DNA of 64,000 nucleotides from an uncultured Actinomyces sp. (GCA_900545825.1 URAS01000001.1:1-64000), one strand, 5' to 3'. Counted from the first letter of the stretch, positions 35,058-48,500 are shown. Numbers and translations: made by a program. Notes: a model not told the origin generated them from the letters alone.

Positions 35058-35090
35058 GAGGGCAACTCAACGTGTTCGTCGGAGGTGACC

Positions 35091-35990
35091 ATGGTTTCAC
35101 AGATACGCCGCGCCCATCAGGCCCGGCTCGATGCCGCGGGGCGAGCGCTCATCACCCATGTGACGACGGTCGATTCGACGAACCGTGCCCTCGCCGATGC
35201 TTGGCGGAGCAACCCGGGTCTCCCGACGTGGCGGACCATCGTTGCGGAGCACCAGACCGGCGGCAGAGGCCGCTACGACCGCACGTGGGTTGACGCGCCG
35301 GGGCACTGCCTGCTCTTCTCGACGCTCGTGCGCATCCCGGCGCCGTTCCTCTCGTGGGTCAGCGCCCTTGCCGGTATGGCAAGCGTCCGTGCGGCCGCCG
35401 CGGTCGGATACGAGGCGGGCCTCAAGTGGCCCAACGACCTCATTGTCCGCGGACGCAAGGTTGGTGGGATCCTCGCCGAACACCTCGGCACGTCCGGCGG
35501 GGCAGAGGCGCACGGGAAAGACCGCGAGGACGGGTCGTGGGGCGTCGACACCGTCGTCGTGGGCGTCGGTATCAACGGCGACGTCACTCCGTCCGATGCG
35601 GGAGCGATCGCGGGATGCCTCGTCGAGGACGAGTACGGACCCATCGACCGGGACGCCCTGCTCGAGGCGCTCCTTCGCGCCTACCGTGATCTCGTCGCCC
35701 CCGCTTTCGTCGTGGCGAGTGCCCACGCCACGGGTCGCCCCACGGCGAGCATGGACTTTGACCTCAGACAACGTTGGCGCACGGAATACGAACGCGCCCT
35801 CACCGGTCGCGGCGAGGTCGTCGATATCGCCCTGGCCGATGGCTCGCACCGGAGCGGGCGAGTGCGGGGAATCGACCTCGACTCCGCCCTGGTCGTGGCG
35901 AACGGCCTGACGACCCACACGGTCACGTGCGGCGACGTGTCACTGCCCCAGACCGATCACAGCGATTCGGGCGCGGGGAAGGGGCGCTAA
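35091..35990 (+). CDS. birA: Biotin--[acetyl-CoA-carboxylase] ligase
   Basis: 299 residues. Class I BirA without N-terminal HTH. Biotin-binding loop GGRGRYDRTW (about 63-72), KWPNDLIVRGRKVGGILAE and VVGVGINGDVT, then the C-terminal SH3-like domain (RVRGIDLDSALVV). Attaches biotin to the Lys of the carrier domain in the next gene's product. GGAGG at 35081-35085 supports ATG 35091; the GTG at 35085 overlaps this site and is not used. The stop TAA overlaps the ATG of the next gene by one base. Confidence 0.93.
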   Translation: MVSQIRRAHQARLDAAGRALITHVTTVDSTNRALADAWRSNPGLPTWRTIVAEHQTGGRGRYDRTWVDAPGHCLLFSTLVRIPAPFLSWVSALAGMASVRAAAAVGYEAGLKWPNDLIVRGRKVGGILAEHLGTSGGAEAHGKDREDGSWGVDTVVVGVGINGDVTPSDAGAIAGCLVEDEYGPIDRDALLEALLRAYRDLVAPAFVVASAHATGRPTASMDFDLRQRWRTEYERALTGRGEVVDIALADGSHRSGRVRGIDLDSALVVANGLTTHTVTCGDVSLPQTDHSDSGAGKGR

Positions 35991-37897
35991 TGAGCACGCT
36001 TATGGTGGCCAACCGCGGCGAAATCGCGGTCAGGGTGATCCGGACGGCCCGCGAGATGGGAATCCGCACCGTCGCGGTCTACGCCGAGTCCGACATTGAC
36101 ACCCTCGGCCCCGAACTCGCCGATGAGGCCTTTTCGCTGGGTGGTGCACTGGCCCGCGACACCTATCTCAACCCCGAGGCACTCCTCGCTATCGCCCAGC
36201 GCGCGGGTGTCGACGCCATCCACCCCGGCTACGGTTTCCTCTCGGAGGACGCCGCCTTCGCGCGGGCCGTCCTCGCCGCCGGCATGACGTGGATCGGGCC
36301 AAGCCCCGACGCGATCTGCGCCCTCGGCGACAAGATTCGGGCCCGACAGATCGCCGATTCCGTCGCGGTCCCCACGATCCCCGGAATCTCGCAGGGAAAC
36401 CCCACCGTGAAGGACGTCAAGGATTTTGCCGCCGCCCACGGTTATCCGGTCCTCATCAAACAGGCCGATTCCGGGGGCGGCCGCGGGATTACCCGCCTCG
36501 ATAGCGATGCCGACGTCGACCGGTTCTTCACCGAGCGCGGCGGCGACGCGACCCTTCAGCTGTGCTTCATCGAGAAATTCCTCGGCCACGCCCGTCACGT
36601 CGAAACCCAATGCATGCGTGACCGCTCGGGCGAGTTCCGCGTCGTGACAACGCGGGACTGCTCGGTGCAACGCCGCAACCAAAAAGTCATCGAGGAAGCC
36701 CCCGCACCCCACCTCGACCCCGACGTCGCCGCACACCTCACGCACTGGTCGCGTGCCCTCTTCGACGCGGTCGATTACGTGGGGGTCGGGACGTGTGAAT
36801 TCCTCGTCAGCGGCTCCGACGCCTATTTCCTCGAGGTCAACCCGCGCCTGCAGGTGGAACACACCGTCTCCGAGGAGGTCGCCGGGATCGACCTCGTCCG
36901 CGAACAAATCCGGATCAGCCAAGGCCACCGGCTCACGCCCGCGGCCCCGGCGCGCGGCCACGCGATCGAAGTCCGCATCACCAGCGAAAACCCGGCCGAC
37001 GACCTCATGCCGACCACGGGAGAGATCCGCAGCGTGACGTTCCCCGCCGGCCTGGGCGTCAGGCTCGACACGTTCGTCCGCAGCGGCGACGCGATCGGCG
37101 GGAATTTCGATTCGTTGATCGCCAAGGTCACCGTCTCGGCCCCCACGAGGGCACAGGCGATCGCGCGACTGGTCCGCGCCCTCGACGAGTTCGCTATCGA
37201 CGGGCTGCTGACCTCGGTGCCGCTGATTCGCACGATCATCACGCACCCCGACTTTGTCGGCACCGATGCCAGCGCCCTCGCCCCGATCGAGAGGATTCCC
37301 GCGAGCGGGGAGGACCACTCTCTCGACGCGGACCCCCATAGCGAGTTCGCGGTCTACACCCGCTGGCTCGAGGACCGGCAGATCCTCGACGAGGTGAAAC
37401 GCGTCCTCCTCGAATCCGGCGAGGCCCTCCCCGCCGGCAAAAACGCGCCGACACTCGCGACCTACATCGTCGAACTCGCCGGCAAACGGATGCACCTCAA
37501 ACTGCCGGAGGGCCTCATCGGACAGGCCCAGGCCACCGTCCAGGCGGTCGCGGACCTGCCCCGCCAGCGCCTCCGTGGCCGCAGGGCTGGCACTCGCGGG
37601 GCCGGTACGCCCGCCCGAGCCTCGGTTCATGCCCTTACCGCCCCCGCCGGTGTCGCGTCCGATTCTGCCGACGTCGTCGCCCCGATCCAGGCGACCGTGG
37701 TGCGCGTGGCCGTTGAGATGGGCGATGAGGTGGGCGAAGGCGATCTCGTCGCCGTCCTCGAGGCAATGAAGATGGAGAAATACGTCCACGCCTCCTGCGC
37801 GGGCACCGTTACCGCCGTCGCCGTCACCGCCGGGTCCAGCGTCAACCAGGGGGACCTGTTGGTCGCCCTCGACACCGGGGAGATGAAGGAGGAGTGA
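35990..37897 (+). CDS. accA3: Acyl-CoA carboxylase alpha chain: biotin carboxylase plus biotin carrier domain
   Basis: 635 residues. Biotin carboxylase part (about 1-445) with MVANRGEIAVRVIRTAREMG, ATP-grasp loop KQADSGGGRGITRL, FLEVNPRLQVEHTVSEEVAG. The last 80 residues form the biotinyl domain with the AMKMEK sequence carrying the biotin Lys (about residue 594). Carboxylates biotin with bicarbonate and ATP; the beta chain in the next gene moves the carboxyl to acetyl- or propionyl-CoA. ATG 35990 overlaps the birA stop. A frame beginning at 35774 is only an antiphase reading of birA. Confidence 0.95.
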   Translation: MSTLMVANRGEIAVRVIRTAREMGIRTVAVYAESDIDTLGPELADEAFSLGGALARDTYLNPEALLAIAQRAGVDAIHPGYGFLSEDAAFARAVLAAGMTWIGPSPDAICALGDKIRARQIADSVAVPTIPGISQGNPTVKDVKDFAAAHGYPVLIKQADSGGGRGITRLDSDADVDRFFTERGGDATLQLCFIEKFLGHARHVETQCMRDRSGEFRVVTTRDCSVQRRNQKVIEEAPAPHLDPDVAAHLTHWSRALFDAVDYVGVGTCEFLVSGSDAYFLEVNPRLQVEHTVSEEVAGIDLVREQIRISQGHRLTPAAPARGHAIEVRITSENPADDLMPTTGEIRSVTFPAGLGVRLDTFVRSGDAIGGNFDSLIAKVTVSAPTRAQAIARLVRALDEFAIDGLLTSVPLIRTIITHPDFVGTDASALAPIERIPASGEDHSLDADPHSEFAVYTRWLEDRQILDEVKRVLLESGEALPAGKNAPTLATYIVELAGKRMHLKLPEGLIGQAQATVQAVADLPRQRLRGRRAGTRGAGTPARASVHALTAPAGVASDSADVVAPIQATVVRVAVEMGDEVGEGDLVAVLEAMKMEKYVHASCAGTVTAVAVTAGSSVNQGDLLVALDTGEMKEE

Positions 37898-39468
37898 TGA
37901 CCGAGATGACCAGCACAGATGCGCGTATCGGGCGGTCCAACTACACGCGTCGCGCGCAAGCACTACTTGACGAGGGCGAAGCGCGGGCCCGCGAGCGCCA
38001 ACACGACAAGGGGCGCCAGACCGCGCGCGAGAGGATCGCCATGCTGCTCGATCCCGAGTCGTTCCACGAGGTCAGACGCTTCGCCGGCGGCGACATCGAC
38101 GACGGCTACCTCGGGGCGGCCGTCATCACGGGGTTCGGCACGATCGATGATCGGCACGTCGCCGTGTGGGCGCAGGACTTTTCGGTGCGTGGTGGCACAC
38201 TCGGACGCGTCGAGGGCGACAAGATTCTTTCGCTGATGAAACAGGCGATGCAGCTGGGGATCCCCGTGATCTCGATGCTCGATTCCGGCGGCGCGCGGAT
38301 CCAAGAGGGCGTCACCGCCCTCGCCCAATATGGCCGGATCTTCAAGGCCACGACCGAAGCGTCCGGCGTCATCCCGCAGATCTCGATCATCTTGGGTCCG
38401 TGCGCCGGCGGCGCCGTCTACGGTCCGGCGCTCACGGACTTCATCATCATGACGAAGGAATCGTCGTACATGTTCGTCACCGGTCCCTCGGTCGTCAAAG
38501 CCGTCACCGGCGAGGACGTCTCGAGCGAAGACCTCGGTGGCGCCAGCTTGCACAACAGTATTTCCGGCGTCGCCCATTTTCTTGCCGAGAACGAGGCCGA
38601 AGCCCTCGACTATGCGCGCACCCTGCTGTCCTATCTGCCGGCGAACTGTCGCGAAAACCCGCCGCGCTACCGTTTCACGCCAGAGGAGAACGAGCCGCCG
38701 GCGCCCGAAACGGTCGGCGACCTGGTCCCCGAGTCGGAAAAGCAGCCCTACGACGTCATCGACGTCATCGAGACGATCGCCGATAACGAGGAGTTTCTCG
38801 AGGTCCAGCCCCTGTTTGCGCCGTCGATCGTCGTGGGGTTCGCGGGGTTCGAGGGCCACAGCGTCGGGGTTGTCGCCAACCAGCCGATGTGTGATGCGGG
38901 AACCCTCGACGTCAACGCGTCGGAGAAGGCCGCGCGATTCGTCCAGTTCTGCGACGCGTTTTCCCTTCCGATCCTCACCCTCGTCGACGTCCCCGGATAT
39001 CGGCCGGGGTCCGAACAGGAGCGTGCGGGCATTATTCGCCGCGGCGCCAAACTCATCACCGCCTATGCGTGCGCCAGCGTTCCGCTGGTCACGATCGTTT
39101 TACGCAAAGCGTTCGGCGGTGCCTACATCGTCATGGGGTCGAAATCCCTGGGTGCCGACCTCAACTATTCCTGGCCGTCGTCACAGATCGCTGTCATGGG
39201 GGCCGAGGGCGCGGTCGACATCGTCTACCGGCGCCAGCTTCTCCAAGCCGAGCGCGACGGGGAAGACCTCGACGCGCAGCGGCGCCATTACCAGGATCTT
39301 TACGCGCGCGAGAGTGTCAACCCGAACTTGTCGCTGAAAGACGGCGAGCTCGACGGCCTTATCGATCCGGCGGACACCCGCGCCACGATTTGCCGCTCCC
39401 TAGCGGTCCTTGACAGTAAGCGACGAGAGCGCGATCCCGGGCGAATCCACGACAACGCGCCCCTTTAG
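37897..39468 (+). CDS. accD: Acyl-CoA carboxylase beta chain (carboxyltransferase)
   Basis: 523 residues. Carboxyltransferase of the AccD/PccB group: N-terminal RERIAMLLDPESF, first oxyanion region DSGGARIQEGVTALAQYG and GPCAGGAVYGPALTD, second half VDVPGYRPGSEQERAGIIRRGAKL and KAFGGAYIVMGSKSLGAD. Makes malonyl-CoA (or methylmalonyl-CoA). Substrate choice cannot be read safely. The ATG overlaps the stop of the alpha chain by one base, with AAGGAGG just before. A 47-base gap separates it from fas. Confidence 0.95.
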   Translation: MTEMTSTDARIGRSNYTRRAQALLDEGEARARERQHDKGRQTARERIAMLLDPESFHEVRRFAGGDIDDGYLGAAVITGFGTIDDRHVAVWAQDFSVRGGTLGRVEGDKILSLMKQAMQLGIPVISMLDSGGARIQEGVTALAQYGRIFKATTEASGVIPQISIILGPCAGGAVYGPALTDFIIMTKESSYMFVTGPSVVKAVTGEDVSSEDLGGASLHNSISGVAHFLAENEAEALDYARTLLSYLPANCRENPPRYRFTPEENEPPAPETVGDLVPESEKQPYDVIDVIETIADNEEFLEVQPLFAPSIVVGFAGFEGHSVGVVANQPMCDAGTLDVNASEKAARFVQFCDAFSLPILTLVDVPGYRPGSEQERAGIIRRGAKLITAYACASVPLVTIVLRKAFGGAYIVMGSKSLGADLNYSWPSSQIAVMGAEGAVDIVYRRQLLQAERDGEDLDAQRRHYQDLYARESVNPNLSLKDGELDGLIDPADTRATICRSLAVLDSKRRERDPGRIHDNAPL

Positions 39469-39515
39469 GGTTCGCTCGTTCATCTGCAGGCTCACCGACA
39501 TGAAGGACATATTTG

Positions 39516-42500
39516 ATGACTACACCGACACAACTTTGTGGATCTTCACCCGACACGGCGGGTACGGTCCCCGCTCCCACGAGTTTCTTCGCCGATCTTC
39601 GTGAGCCCTACGCCCTCGTCTTTGCCGGGCAGGGCAGCGCATGGAAGACCCACCTGGCTGAGGGGGTAGCCCTCCCGCACGCGGGCACATCGGTGCGCAC
39701 CTGGCTGCGCCACGCCCGATCTCTGCTCGCCCCGGTCGCCCTCGAGCTGGAGACCAGCGCCAACGGGGCCAGCGAGCGCCTCGACGCCATTCTCGACGGG
39801 GACATCGCGCCCGATCCGTTGGACGAGAATCCGGCGGTGTCGGTGCCAGGAATCGTCCTCGCCCAGATCTGCGCGCTCATCGACCTCGAGGCGACGAGTC
39901 TCGACATCCACAACCGGCCGCCCCAGGTCGTCCTCGGGCATTCGCAGGGAATTCTCGGCGCCGAGGTGGCGCGTGCATGGCTGGAGGGGAACGAGGGCGA
40001 CCTTGAGGCGCTGCTCGCTCTGGCGATCCTCATCGGCCATGCCGCGCACGCGGCGACCCATCGCGCGGGCCTCATGCGGGTGGAGGAGGCGACGCCGATG
40101 CTGTCGGTACGCGGTGTCCCGCCGCTCGACCCGGAATGCACGACGAGCGACCTCGCCGCCGTCCGCGGGCGGTGGAACATCGCCGTCGTCAACGGGGCGA
40201 ACACCACGGTCTACGCGGGGGATCCGCTGGCGCTCCGGGCGCTGCGCCGGCACGTGGAAGACGCCGCCGACGCCCGCAAGCGGCGCCTCGACGCCCACCA
40301 CATGGGTGGCTCTCTCCCGGAGATCGATGTCGCGTTTTTGCCGGTGGGGGCGCCGTTCCACAGCCCGCTGCTGGCCGGAGCGGTCGACCTCGTGGCCGAA
40401 TGGGTGAGCCGTCTCGGCGCCACCGACGCGACGCGGGGTGAAGCGGCGCTCGAGCCGCGGCGCGCCCGGGAGCTCGCCGAAGCCATCCTCACCCATCCGA
40501 CCGACTGGCCCGCCGACGTCGCGCACGCGAGGGACGCCGGGGTGAACGTGTTTCTCGACCTCGGGCCGACGAATCTCGTGACCAAACTGTCGGGGGACCT
40601 CCTTGCGGGCACCGGCGCGCTCATGATCGACGCCTCGACGCCGGCCGCGCGAATCGCGTTAGACGACCCGGCAGGGCCGCACCCGCAGGCCACGTCGTGG
40701 GAGAAATTCGCGCCTCGCCTCGTGCGCCTGGGCGACGGCCGTACCGTCGTCGACACGGCATTCACACGGCTGACGGGACGCTCACCGATCATGCTCGCCG
40801 CGATGACGCCGACGACCGTCGACCCGGAGATCGTCGCCGCCGCCGCGAACGCCGGCCTGTGGGCCGAGATGGCGGGCGGGGGCCAATACAGCGAGGAGAT
40901 CTTCCGAACGAACAGCGAGGGCTTGAAGAAGCTCCTCGCCCCCGGGCGGGCCGCCGGATTCAACACGATGTTCTTCGACCGCTTCATGTGGAACCTCCAG
41001 TTCGGCGTCAACCGGATCGTCCCGAAGGCCCGCGTCAACGGGGCGCCCTTCGACGCGGTGACAATCAGTGCGGGCGTGCCGGAGAAGGACGAGGCCGTCC
41101 AGCTTATTCGTCAGCTGAGTGCCGAGGGCTTCACCTCGATCTGTTTCAAACCGGGCACGATCGAGCAGATCACCGACGTTCTCGCGATCGCCGAGGCCGT
41201 TCCGGACCGGACGATCATCATGCAGATCGAGGACGGACACGCCGGCGGGCACCACTCGTGGGAGGACCTCGACGACCTGCTGCTCGCGACGTATGCGCAG
41301 ATTCGGCAGACTCCGAACCTCGTGGTGACGGTCGGCGGGGGCATCGGGACGCCGCAGCGCGCCGCCGACTACCTGACGGGAACGTGGGCCCGTGCCCACG
41401 GGCGCCCCGCTATGCCCGTCGACGGGGTGCTCGTCGGTACCGCAGCGATGACCGTTGCGGAAGCGAAGACGTCACCGCAGGTCAAGCGGCTTCTCATGGA
41501 GACTCCCGGCATCGAATCGGGCTGGGTGGGGCGCGAGGAAAGCAGCGGGGGAGTGACCTCTGGGCTGTCGCATCTCGACGCCGACATGTACGAGGTCGAC
41601 AACTCGTCTGCCGCCGCCTCTCGGCTCATCCACGAGATCGGCCCTGACACGGAGGCCATCGCCCGGCGTCGCGATGAGATCATCGCCGCGCTCGACAAGA
41701 CCGCGAAGCCCTACTTCGGGGACGTCGAGACGATGACGTACGCGCAGTGGGCGCGGCGCGCCGTCGCCCTCGCCTATCCGTACGCGGACTGGACGTGGGC
41801 CGACCGGATTCTCGACCTGCTGCGTCGCATCGAGGCGCGTCTCAACGAGGCCGACCACGGCGAGATTCCCACCCTTTTCGCCGACCTCGGGGCGGTGGCC
41901 GACCCGGAGGACGCCGTGGCTCGCCTGCTTGCGGCATATCCCCAGGCGGAGTCGACGCGCGTGAGCCCCCAGGACGCGGCGTGGTTCATCACCCTGTGCC
42001 GCAAACACCACAAGCCCCTGCCGTTCGTACCCGTCCTCGACGCCGACCTCGCTCGCTGGTGGGGCACGGACACTCTATGGCAGTCCCACGACTCGCGGTT
42101 CGACGCTGATGCCGTCCGCATTATCCCCGGCCCGATCTCGGTTGGTGGCATCGACCGTATCGACGAACCCGTCGGCGACATGTTCGCCCGCTATGAGAAT
42201 GCGGTCGTTGACGCCATTCGTGGGGGCGCAGGAGCCGAGTCCTCGATCCACACGGATGACCGCGACGTATTCTCGCGCCTGGGTGATGCCCACAGTGTCG
42301 AGGAGTTCCTGCGGCTCACTCCGCATGTGGAGTGGAACGGTAACCTCGTCGCGAATCCGCTCGTCGCCGTGCCCGGGAGCACGCTCGCCGAGGACGAGGA
42401 CGGCTGGTCGATCCACGTCGAGTGCGACACGGCACCCGGCCTCGACCATGCGGTGCGGGACATCGTCATCCCCATCGCCGTGCCGGAGTCGTGTGCCGAC

Positions 42501-45500
42501 GGCGGCTATCCGGTGGTCGACATGGCACGGCTCTCGCGGACAGCGTTCGACTTGTTGGCCGGCGCCGCGGGCGTCGGATCGACGACCGTGACGGGCGACC
42601 GCATCGACGCGATGCCGCAGGTTGCCGACGGTGAGGGCTGGGGAGTCGTCACCGGCGAGTTCACCTATACCTCCGCCCTGGGGGAGGCTCACGCCGAAGT
42701 CACCGGCGCGGCCCTGGGGACCCGACTGGCGCCCCTCGTCGCCGACGCGTGGGTGGGGCCGTGCTGGCCGACCATTTACGCCGCACTCGGCACCGCAACG
42801 TTCGGCGGTTATCCCGTCATCGAGGGCCTCATCAACGCCGTCCACCTCGACCACACGGTGACGATCGTCGGGGCGCTTCCCCAGCCCGGCACCCGCGTCG
42901 CCACGCGCGGTCGCTGCGTCGCCGTGAGCGAATCCCACGCCGGACGCGTCGTCCACGTCGACGTCGAGCTGCGCGCGAACGGTGAGCTGTTTACCCACCT
43001 CGTGGAGCGTTTTGCGATCCGCGGGAGGGTGACGTCCTCCCAGGCACCCGAGCCCGCTCCGGACTTTACCGGGGGAGCCGACATCGTCGACGTCCCGCGC
43101 GCCCTTCTCCGTCAGGTGACAGTCACCGCCCCCGCGGACATGACGGCCTTCGCGACCGTGTCTGGCGACTTCAACCCCATCCACACCTCGTATGCGGCGG
43201 CGGCCCTCTCGGGCCTGCAGGCACCCCTGGTCCATGGGATGTGGCTGTCGGCCGTCGCGCAGCACGTGGTGAGCGCACCGGCGCTGTCGAGTACGGCCCC
43301 GGTCGCCGCCCAGGGGGCGCCGATGGAGATTCGCGGCTGGTCATACCGTATGTTCGGCATGGTCAACCTCCTCGACGACGTCGACGTCAGCGTCGAGCGG
43401 GTGGGGCGGACCCGGGTAGGCGACCTCGTCATCGAGGTGACGTGCCGGGTCGACGACACGGTGGTGTCGATCGGACGCGCCCTCGTCGCCGCGCCGCGTA
43501 CCGCCTACGTTTACCCCGGTCAGGGCATTCAACGTGCCGGTATGGGGATGGACGCGATGACAAGCGTGACTCGCGCGGTCTTCGCGCGCGCCGACGCGCA
43601 TACCCGGGCGACCTTGGGGTTCTCGATCGAGGCGATCATCCGCGACAACCCCACCCAGATCCGCATCGGTTCCCGCGTCGTGCGTCACCCCGACGGCGTC
43701 CTCAACCTCACGCAGTTCACGCAGGTCGCGCTGGCGACGCTCGCCTATGCACAAACCGAACAACTGCGGGCCGAGGGAGCCTTCGTTGAGGGCGCGATGT
43801 ACGCCGGTCATTCGCTGGGGGAGTACAACGCCCTGGCGGCGTGCGCCAAGATTTTCCCCTTTGAGCAGGTCCTCGAGATCGTCTATGCGCGTGGCAGCGC
43901 CATGCATGACCTCGTTGAGCGCGACGCGGAGGGGCGGTCGAACTATCGCATGGGCGCGCTGCGTCCCAACGAGTGCGGTATCGGCGAAGACGAGGTGCGT
44001 TCCTACATCGAGGCCCTCAGGGAAGAGACAGGAGAGTTCCTCCAAATCGTCAACGAGAATCTCGCCGGTGCCCAGTACGCGATCGCCGGAACGGTACGCG
44101 GGCTGGAGCTGCTCGCCAAGGACGCTTCAGCGCGTGCGGATGCACGGGGTGGACGCCGTCCCTTCATGCTTATTCCCGGCATTGACGTCCCCTTCCATTC
44201 GAGTGTGTTGCGTGCGGGGGTCGTGCCCTTCCGCGAGAAGCTTCGCGAATTGCTGCCCGAGGTCGTCGACACGTCCGTCCTCGTGGGGCGTTACGTGCCG
44301 AACCTCGTCGCGCGCCCATTCGAGCTCACGGAGGACTTCGCCCGCGCCATCGTCGACGTCGTGCCGTCCGGGCCGGTTCTCGACCTCCTGGAGCGCGGCT
44401 GGAGCCTGGCAATGGAAGAGCCCTCTCAGGTGGCACGCACGCTCCTCATCGAGCTGTTGGCGTGGCAGTTCGCCTCGCCCGTCCGCTGGATCGAGACTCA
44501 AGATCTTCTCCTCGGTGCGGAATATGGGGTCGACCGCCTGGTCGAGGTCGGGTTGGCGACAGCCCCCACGCTGGCGAACCTTGCGGAGAAGACGCTTCGC
44601 CTGCCGCGTTTTGCCGGTGAGGTCCGGATCCATCGCCCGGAGATTCTCAATGTCGAGCGCGATGCGGCGCGTGTGCGCGACGAGGACGTTCCTGTCGCCC
44701 TCGCGCCCACAGACACAGCGGACGACGCCCCCGCTGCGGCGGCCTCGTCGACAGATGCTCGTGTGCAGGCGGACTCGCTCGCGTCCGGAGACTCGACGAG
44801 CACCGCGGGCATGGAAGCCGTCGGCGAAACCTCGCCGGCCCCGGCCCCGGTGTCGCGTGCGGCCGCGGTCCCCGAGCTTCCGCTGTCGGCCTCCGAAGCG
44901 GTGGCCGTCCTGCTCGCCTGGAGCACGAAGATGACCCGCGACCAGATCGACGACGCCGACACCGTCGATACGCTGACGGCCGGCGTGTCATCCAAACGCA
45001 ACCAGCTGCTCATGGATATGGCTGCCGAGCTGGGCGTTCCGACGATTGAGGGCGCCGCCGAGGCGACAATCGCCGACCTGTCCGCCAAGGTCGACCAGGT
45101 GGCCGCGCACTATCAACCGTTCGGCCCGGTGTTGGCAGAGGCGACGGGGGCCTGTGTGCGTAAGCTCGCCGGAGCGGCCGGGGCGAAGCCCACGGTCATT
45201 GAGGATCGACTGGCCTCGGCCTGGGCCCTGCCGGCCTCGTGGAACGCGCAGGTCAAGGCGGAAATCCTCCTGGGAACACGCGAGGGTGATTCGGTGCGAG
45301 GCGGCACGTTGGCGGCGTTTGATGTCCCCACGGGGGCCGGTGGTCTCGACGCCCTAGTCGACGCCGCCGCGCAGGCTGTTGCGGCCCGTCACGGCGTGTC
45401 GATCAGTCAGAGCCGGGGCGGCGGCGAGGGGTCGATGGTCGATTCGGCGGCTCTTCGCGAGTTGCGCGAGGCGATTCTTGGCCCCGACGGGGTTCTCGCC

Positions 45501-48500
45501 ACCCAGGCGCGCGACCTGTTGACCACCCTTGGCGTCTCCGCTCCCGCGGCAGCCGTGCCCGATAACGATTCCGATCTGGCCGATGCCGTCATGAAGGAAC
45601 TGGGGCCAAACTGGGTGCGTGCGCTCACCCCGGCGTTCGATGAGCGCCGCTGCGTCCTTCTCGACGACCGGTGGGCGAGCGCACGTGAAGACCTGGCGCG
45701 GGTCGCGTCGGGGGATCAAGCCGCAGGTGACGTCGAGATCGATCTGCTGCGCGGCGCAGGCGCATCCCTGTGCGATCTCGCCGACTGGTACGCCACACAC
45801 TGCTGCGGCGAGGGCGACGACGCCGTCACGCGTCGCCGGTTCTTCGACGACGTCGCCCGTGCGGCGATGGAGGAGCCGACGGGAGCCTTCGTCGGAGAGG
45901 TTGCCCTCGTCACGGGGGCGGCCCCGGGGTCGATTGCGGCGTCTCTGGTCGCGCGGCTTTTGGCTGGCGGCGCGACCGTCATTCAGACGGCCTCACGGAT
46001 CACCCACGACCGCCTCGAGTTCGCGAAAGGCCTGTACGCCCGCCACGGCGCGATCGGGTCACGGCTGTGGCTCGTGCCGGCCAATCTTGCGAGTCTGCGC
46101 GACGTCGACGCCCTCATCGACTGGATTGGCCGACAGCAGACCCGCACGGTTGGCGCGACGACGACGATCGTCAAGCCGGCGCTCCTGCCGACGCTGTTCT
46201 TCCCGTTCGCGGCACCGCCCGTACGCGGCGGACTCGGCGAGGACATGCACGAGGCGATGCTCGAGGAACGCCTCCTCGTGTGGAGCATCGAACGGAGCAT
46301 TTCTCGCCTCGCCGACCTGGGACGAGACTGGGCGACGGGCCACCGTGTCCACGTCGTCTTGCCCGGTTCCCCTAACCGGGGGACTTTTGGAGGCGACGGC
46401 GCCTATGGCGAGGCTAAATCCGCCCTCTGCGCCATCGCCAACAAGTGGCGTGTCGAGCGTCGCTGGGCCGACCGGGTGACGCTGGCCCACCCGAGCATCG
46501 GGTGGGTGCGCGGCACGAATCTCATGGGCCACAACGACGCCCTCATCCCGGCCGCAGCGGCCGCCGGCATTACCGTGTTCACTCCCGACGAGGTCGCCGA
46601 CCGGCTCCTCGATCTGTGCACGCTTCAGGCTCGCCGCGACGCGACCGAGGCGGTGCTTACCGCCGATCTCACCGGCGGGCTGGCGTCGACGCCCCTCGAT
46701 TTTGCGGCGTTGGCGCAGGCCACGGCCGAGCAAGGATCCACGGACCAGCCCGCCCCGGCCGCGACCTTGCCGGTCAAGGACACGACAATCGGGGCCCTGC
46801 CCAACCTTCCCGTTCCCCGCATCGCCGCGCCGGTAGCGTGGCCCGACGTGACGACACCCCTGCGTGACCTCGTCGTCATCGTCGGCATCGGCGAGGTCGG
46901 CACGTGGGGTAGTGGCCGCACCCGCCACGACGTCGAAAACAGCGCAGGGTTCGAGCTCACCGCCGCCGGCGTCATGGAAATGGCATGGATGATGGGGCTG
47001 ATCCACTTCAGTGATACCCCGGCCCCCGGCTGGTATGACGCAAACGCCGATCCCGTCGCCGAATCCGGGATCTATGAGCGCTTCCACGACGAAGTCATCG
47101 CCCGCAGCGGGATCCGTCCCCTCAGCGACGACTCAACGATCGTCGAGGCTGGCTCCAACGACGTCGTCACCGTGTATCTGCCCAGCGACCAGACGTTCGC
47201 CGCCGCAGGTGAAGCCGACGCCCGCGCCTATCGCGATGCCGACCCGACACACACCGAGATCTGGTGCGATGCAGCGGACGGCCAGTGGATGGTCCGCAAA
47301 CGCGCGGGTGCACCTGTGCGGGTGCCGCGGCGCGCCACGCTGTCGCGCTCGGTTGGCGGCCAGATCCCCGACGGCTTCGATCCCGCGCACTGGGGGATTC
47401 CCGCGACAATGAGGCAGAGCCTCGACCGCATCGCTGTGTGGAACCTCGTCACCGCGGTCGACGCGTTCACCTCCGCGGGATTCTCACCCGCCGAGCTCCT
47501 CCGGGGAGTCCACCCCGCGGACGTGTCGAGCACCCAGGGCACGGGAATCGGCGGCATGGAATCCCTGCGGAAAGTGTTCGTCGACCGCTTCTTGGGTGAG
47601 GACCGCCCGCAAGACATCCTCCAAGAGGCTCTGCCGAACGTCGTCGCCGCCCACACCATGCAGTCCTACGTCGGCGGCTACGGGCAAATGATCCACCCCG
47701 TCGGCGCGTGCGCAACCGCCGCCGTGTCGATCGAAGAGGGCGTCGACAAGATCCGCCTGGGCAAGGCACGTGTCGTCGTGGCCGGCGGTATCGACGACAT
47801 CAGCGTCGAGTCACTCACCGGCTTCGGCGACATGAACGCGACAGCAAACACCCAAGAGATGCTCGACCAGGGCATCGAGCCGCGCTACATCTCACGTGCG
47901 GGAGACCGGCGCCGAGCCGGCTTCCTCGAGGCCGAGGGCGGTGGCACCGTCATCCTGGCCCGCGCGGATGTCGCCGCAGACCTCGGACTGCCCGTCCTCG
48001 GGGTCGTCGCCTACGCCCAGTCCTTCGCCGACGGCGCCCACACGTCGATCCCCGCTCCGGGGATCGGGGCGCTCGCGGCGGCACGTGGGGGCCGTGAGTC
48101 GAGCCTCGCCCGCGGACTGTCGAGTGTGGGGCTGACCATCGATGACGTCGCGGTCGTGTCGAAACACGACACGTCGACGAACGCGAACGACCCGAACGAG
48201 GCCGAGCTCCACGCGCGGATTTGCGCCGCACTGGGGCGCGAGGCCGGTAACCCGCTCTACGTCATCTCGCAAAAGACCCTCACCGGGCACGCGAAGGGTG
48301 GAGCCGCGGTCTTCCAGATTGCCGGCTTGTGCGACCTCATGCGGACGCAGACGATCCCCGCGAACCGGAGTGTCGACTGCGTCGATCCCCAGATGGCCGC
48401 ACATACGCCACTCGTGTGGCTGCGCCATCGGCTGTCGATGGGGCACCACCCGGTGAGGGCTGCGGTGCTGACGTCGTTGGGATTCGGTCACGTGTCGGCG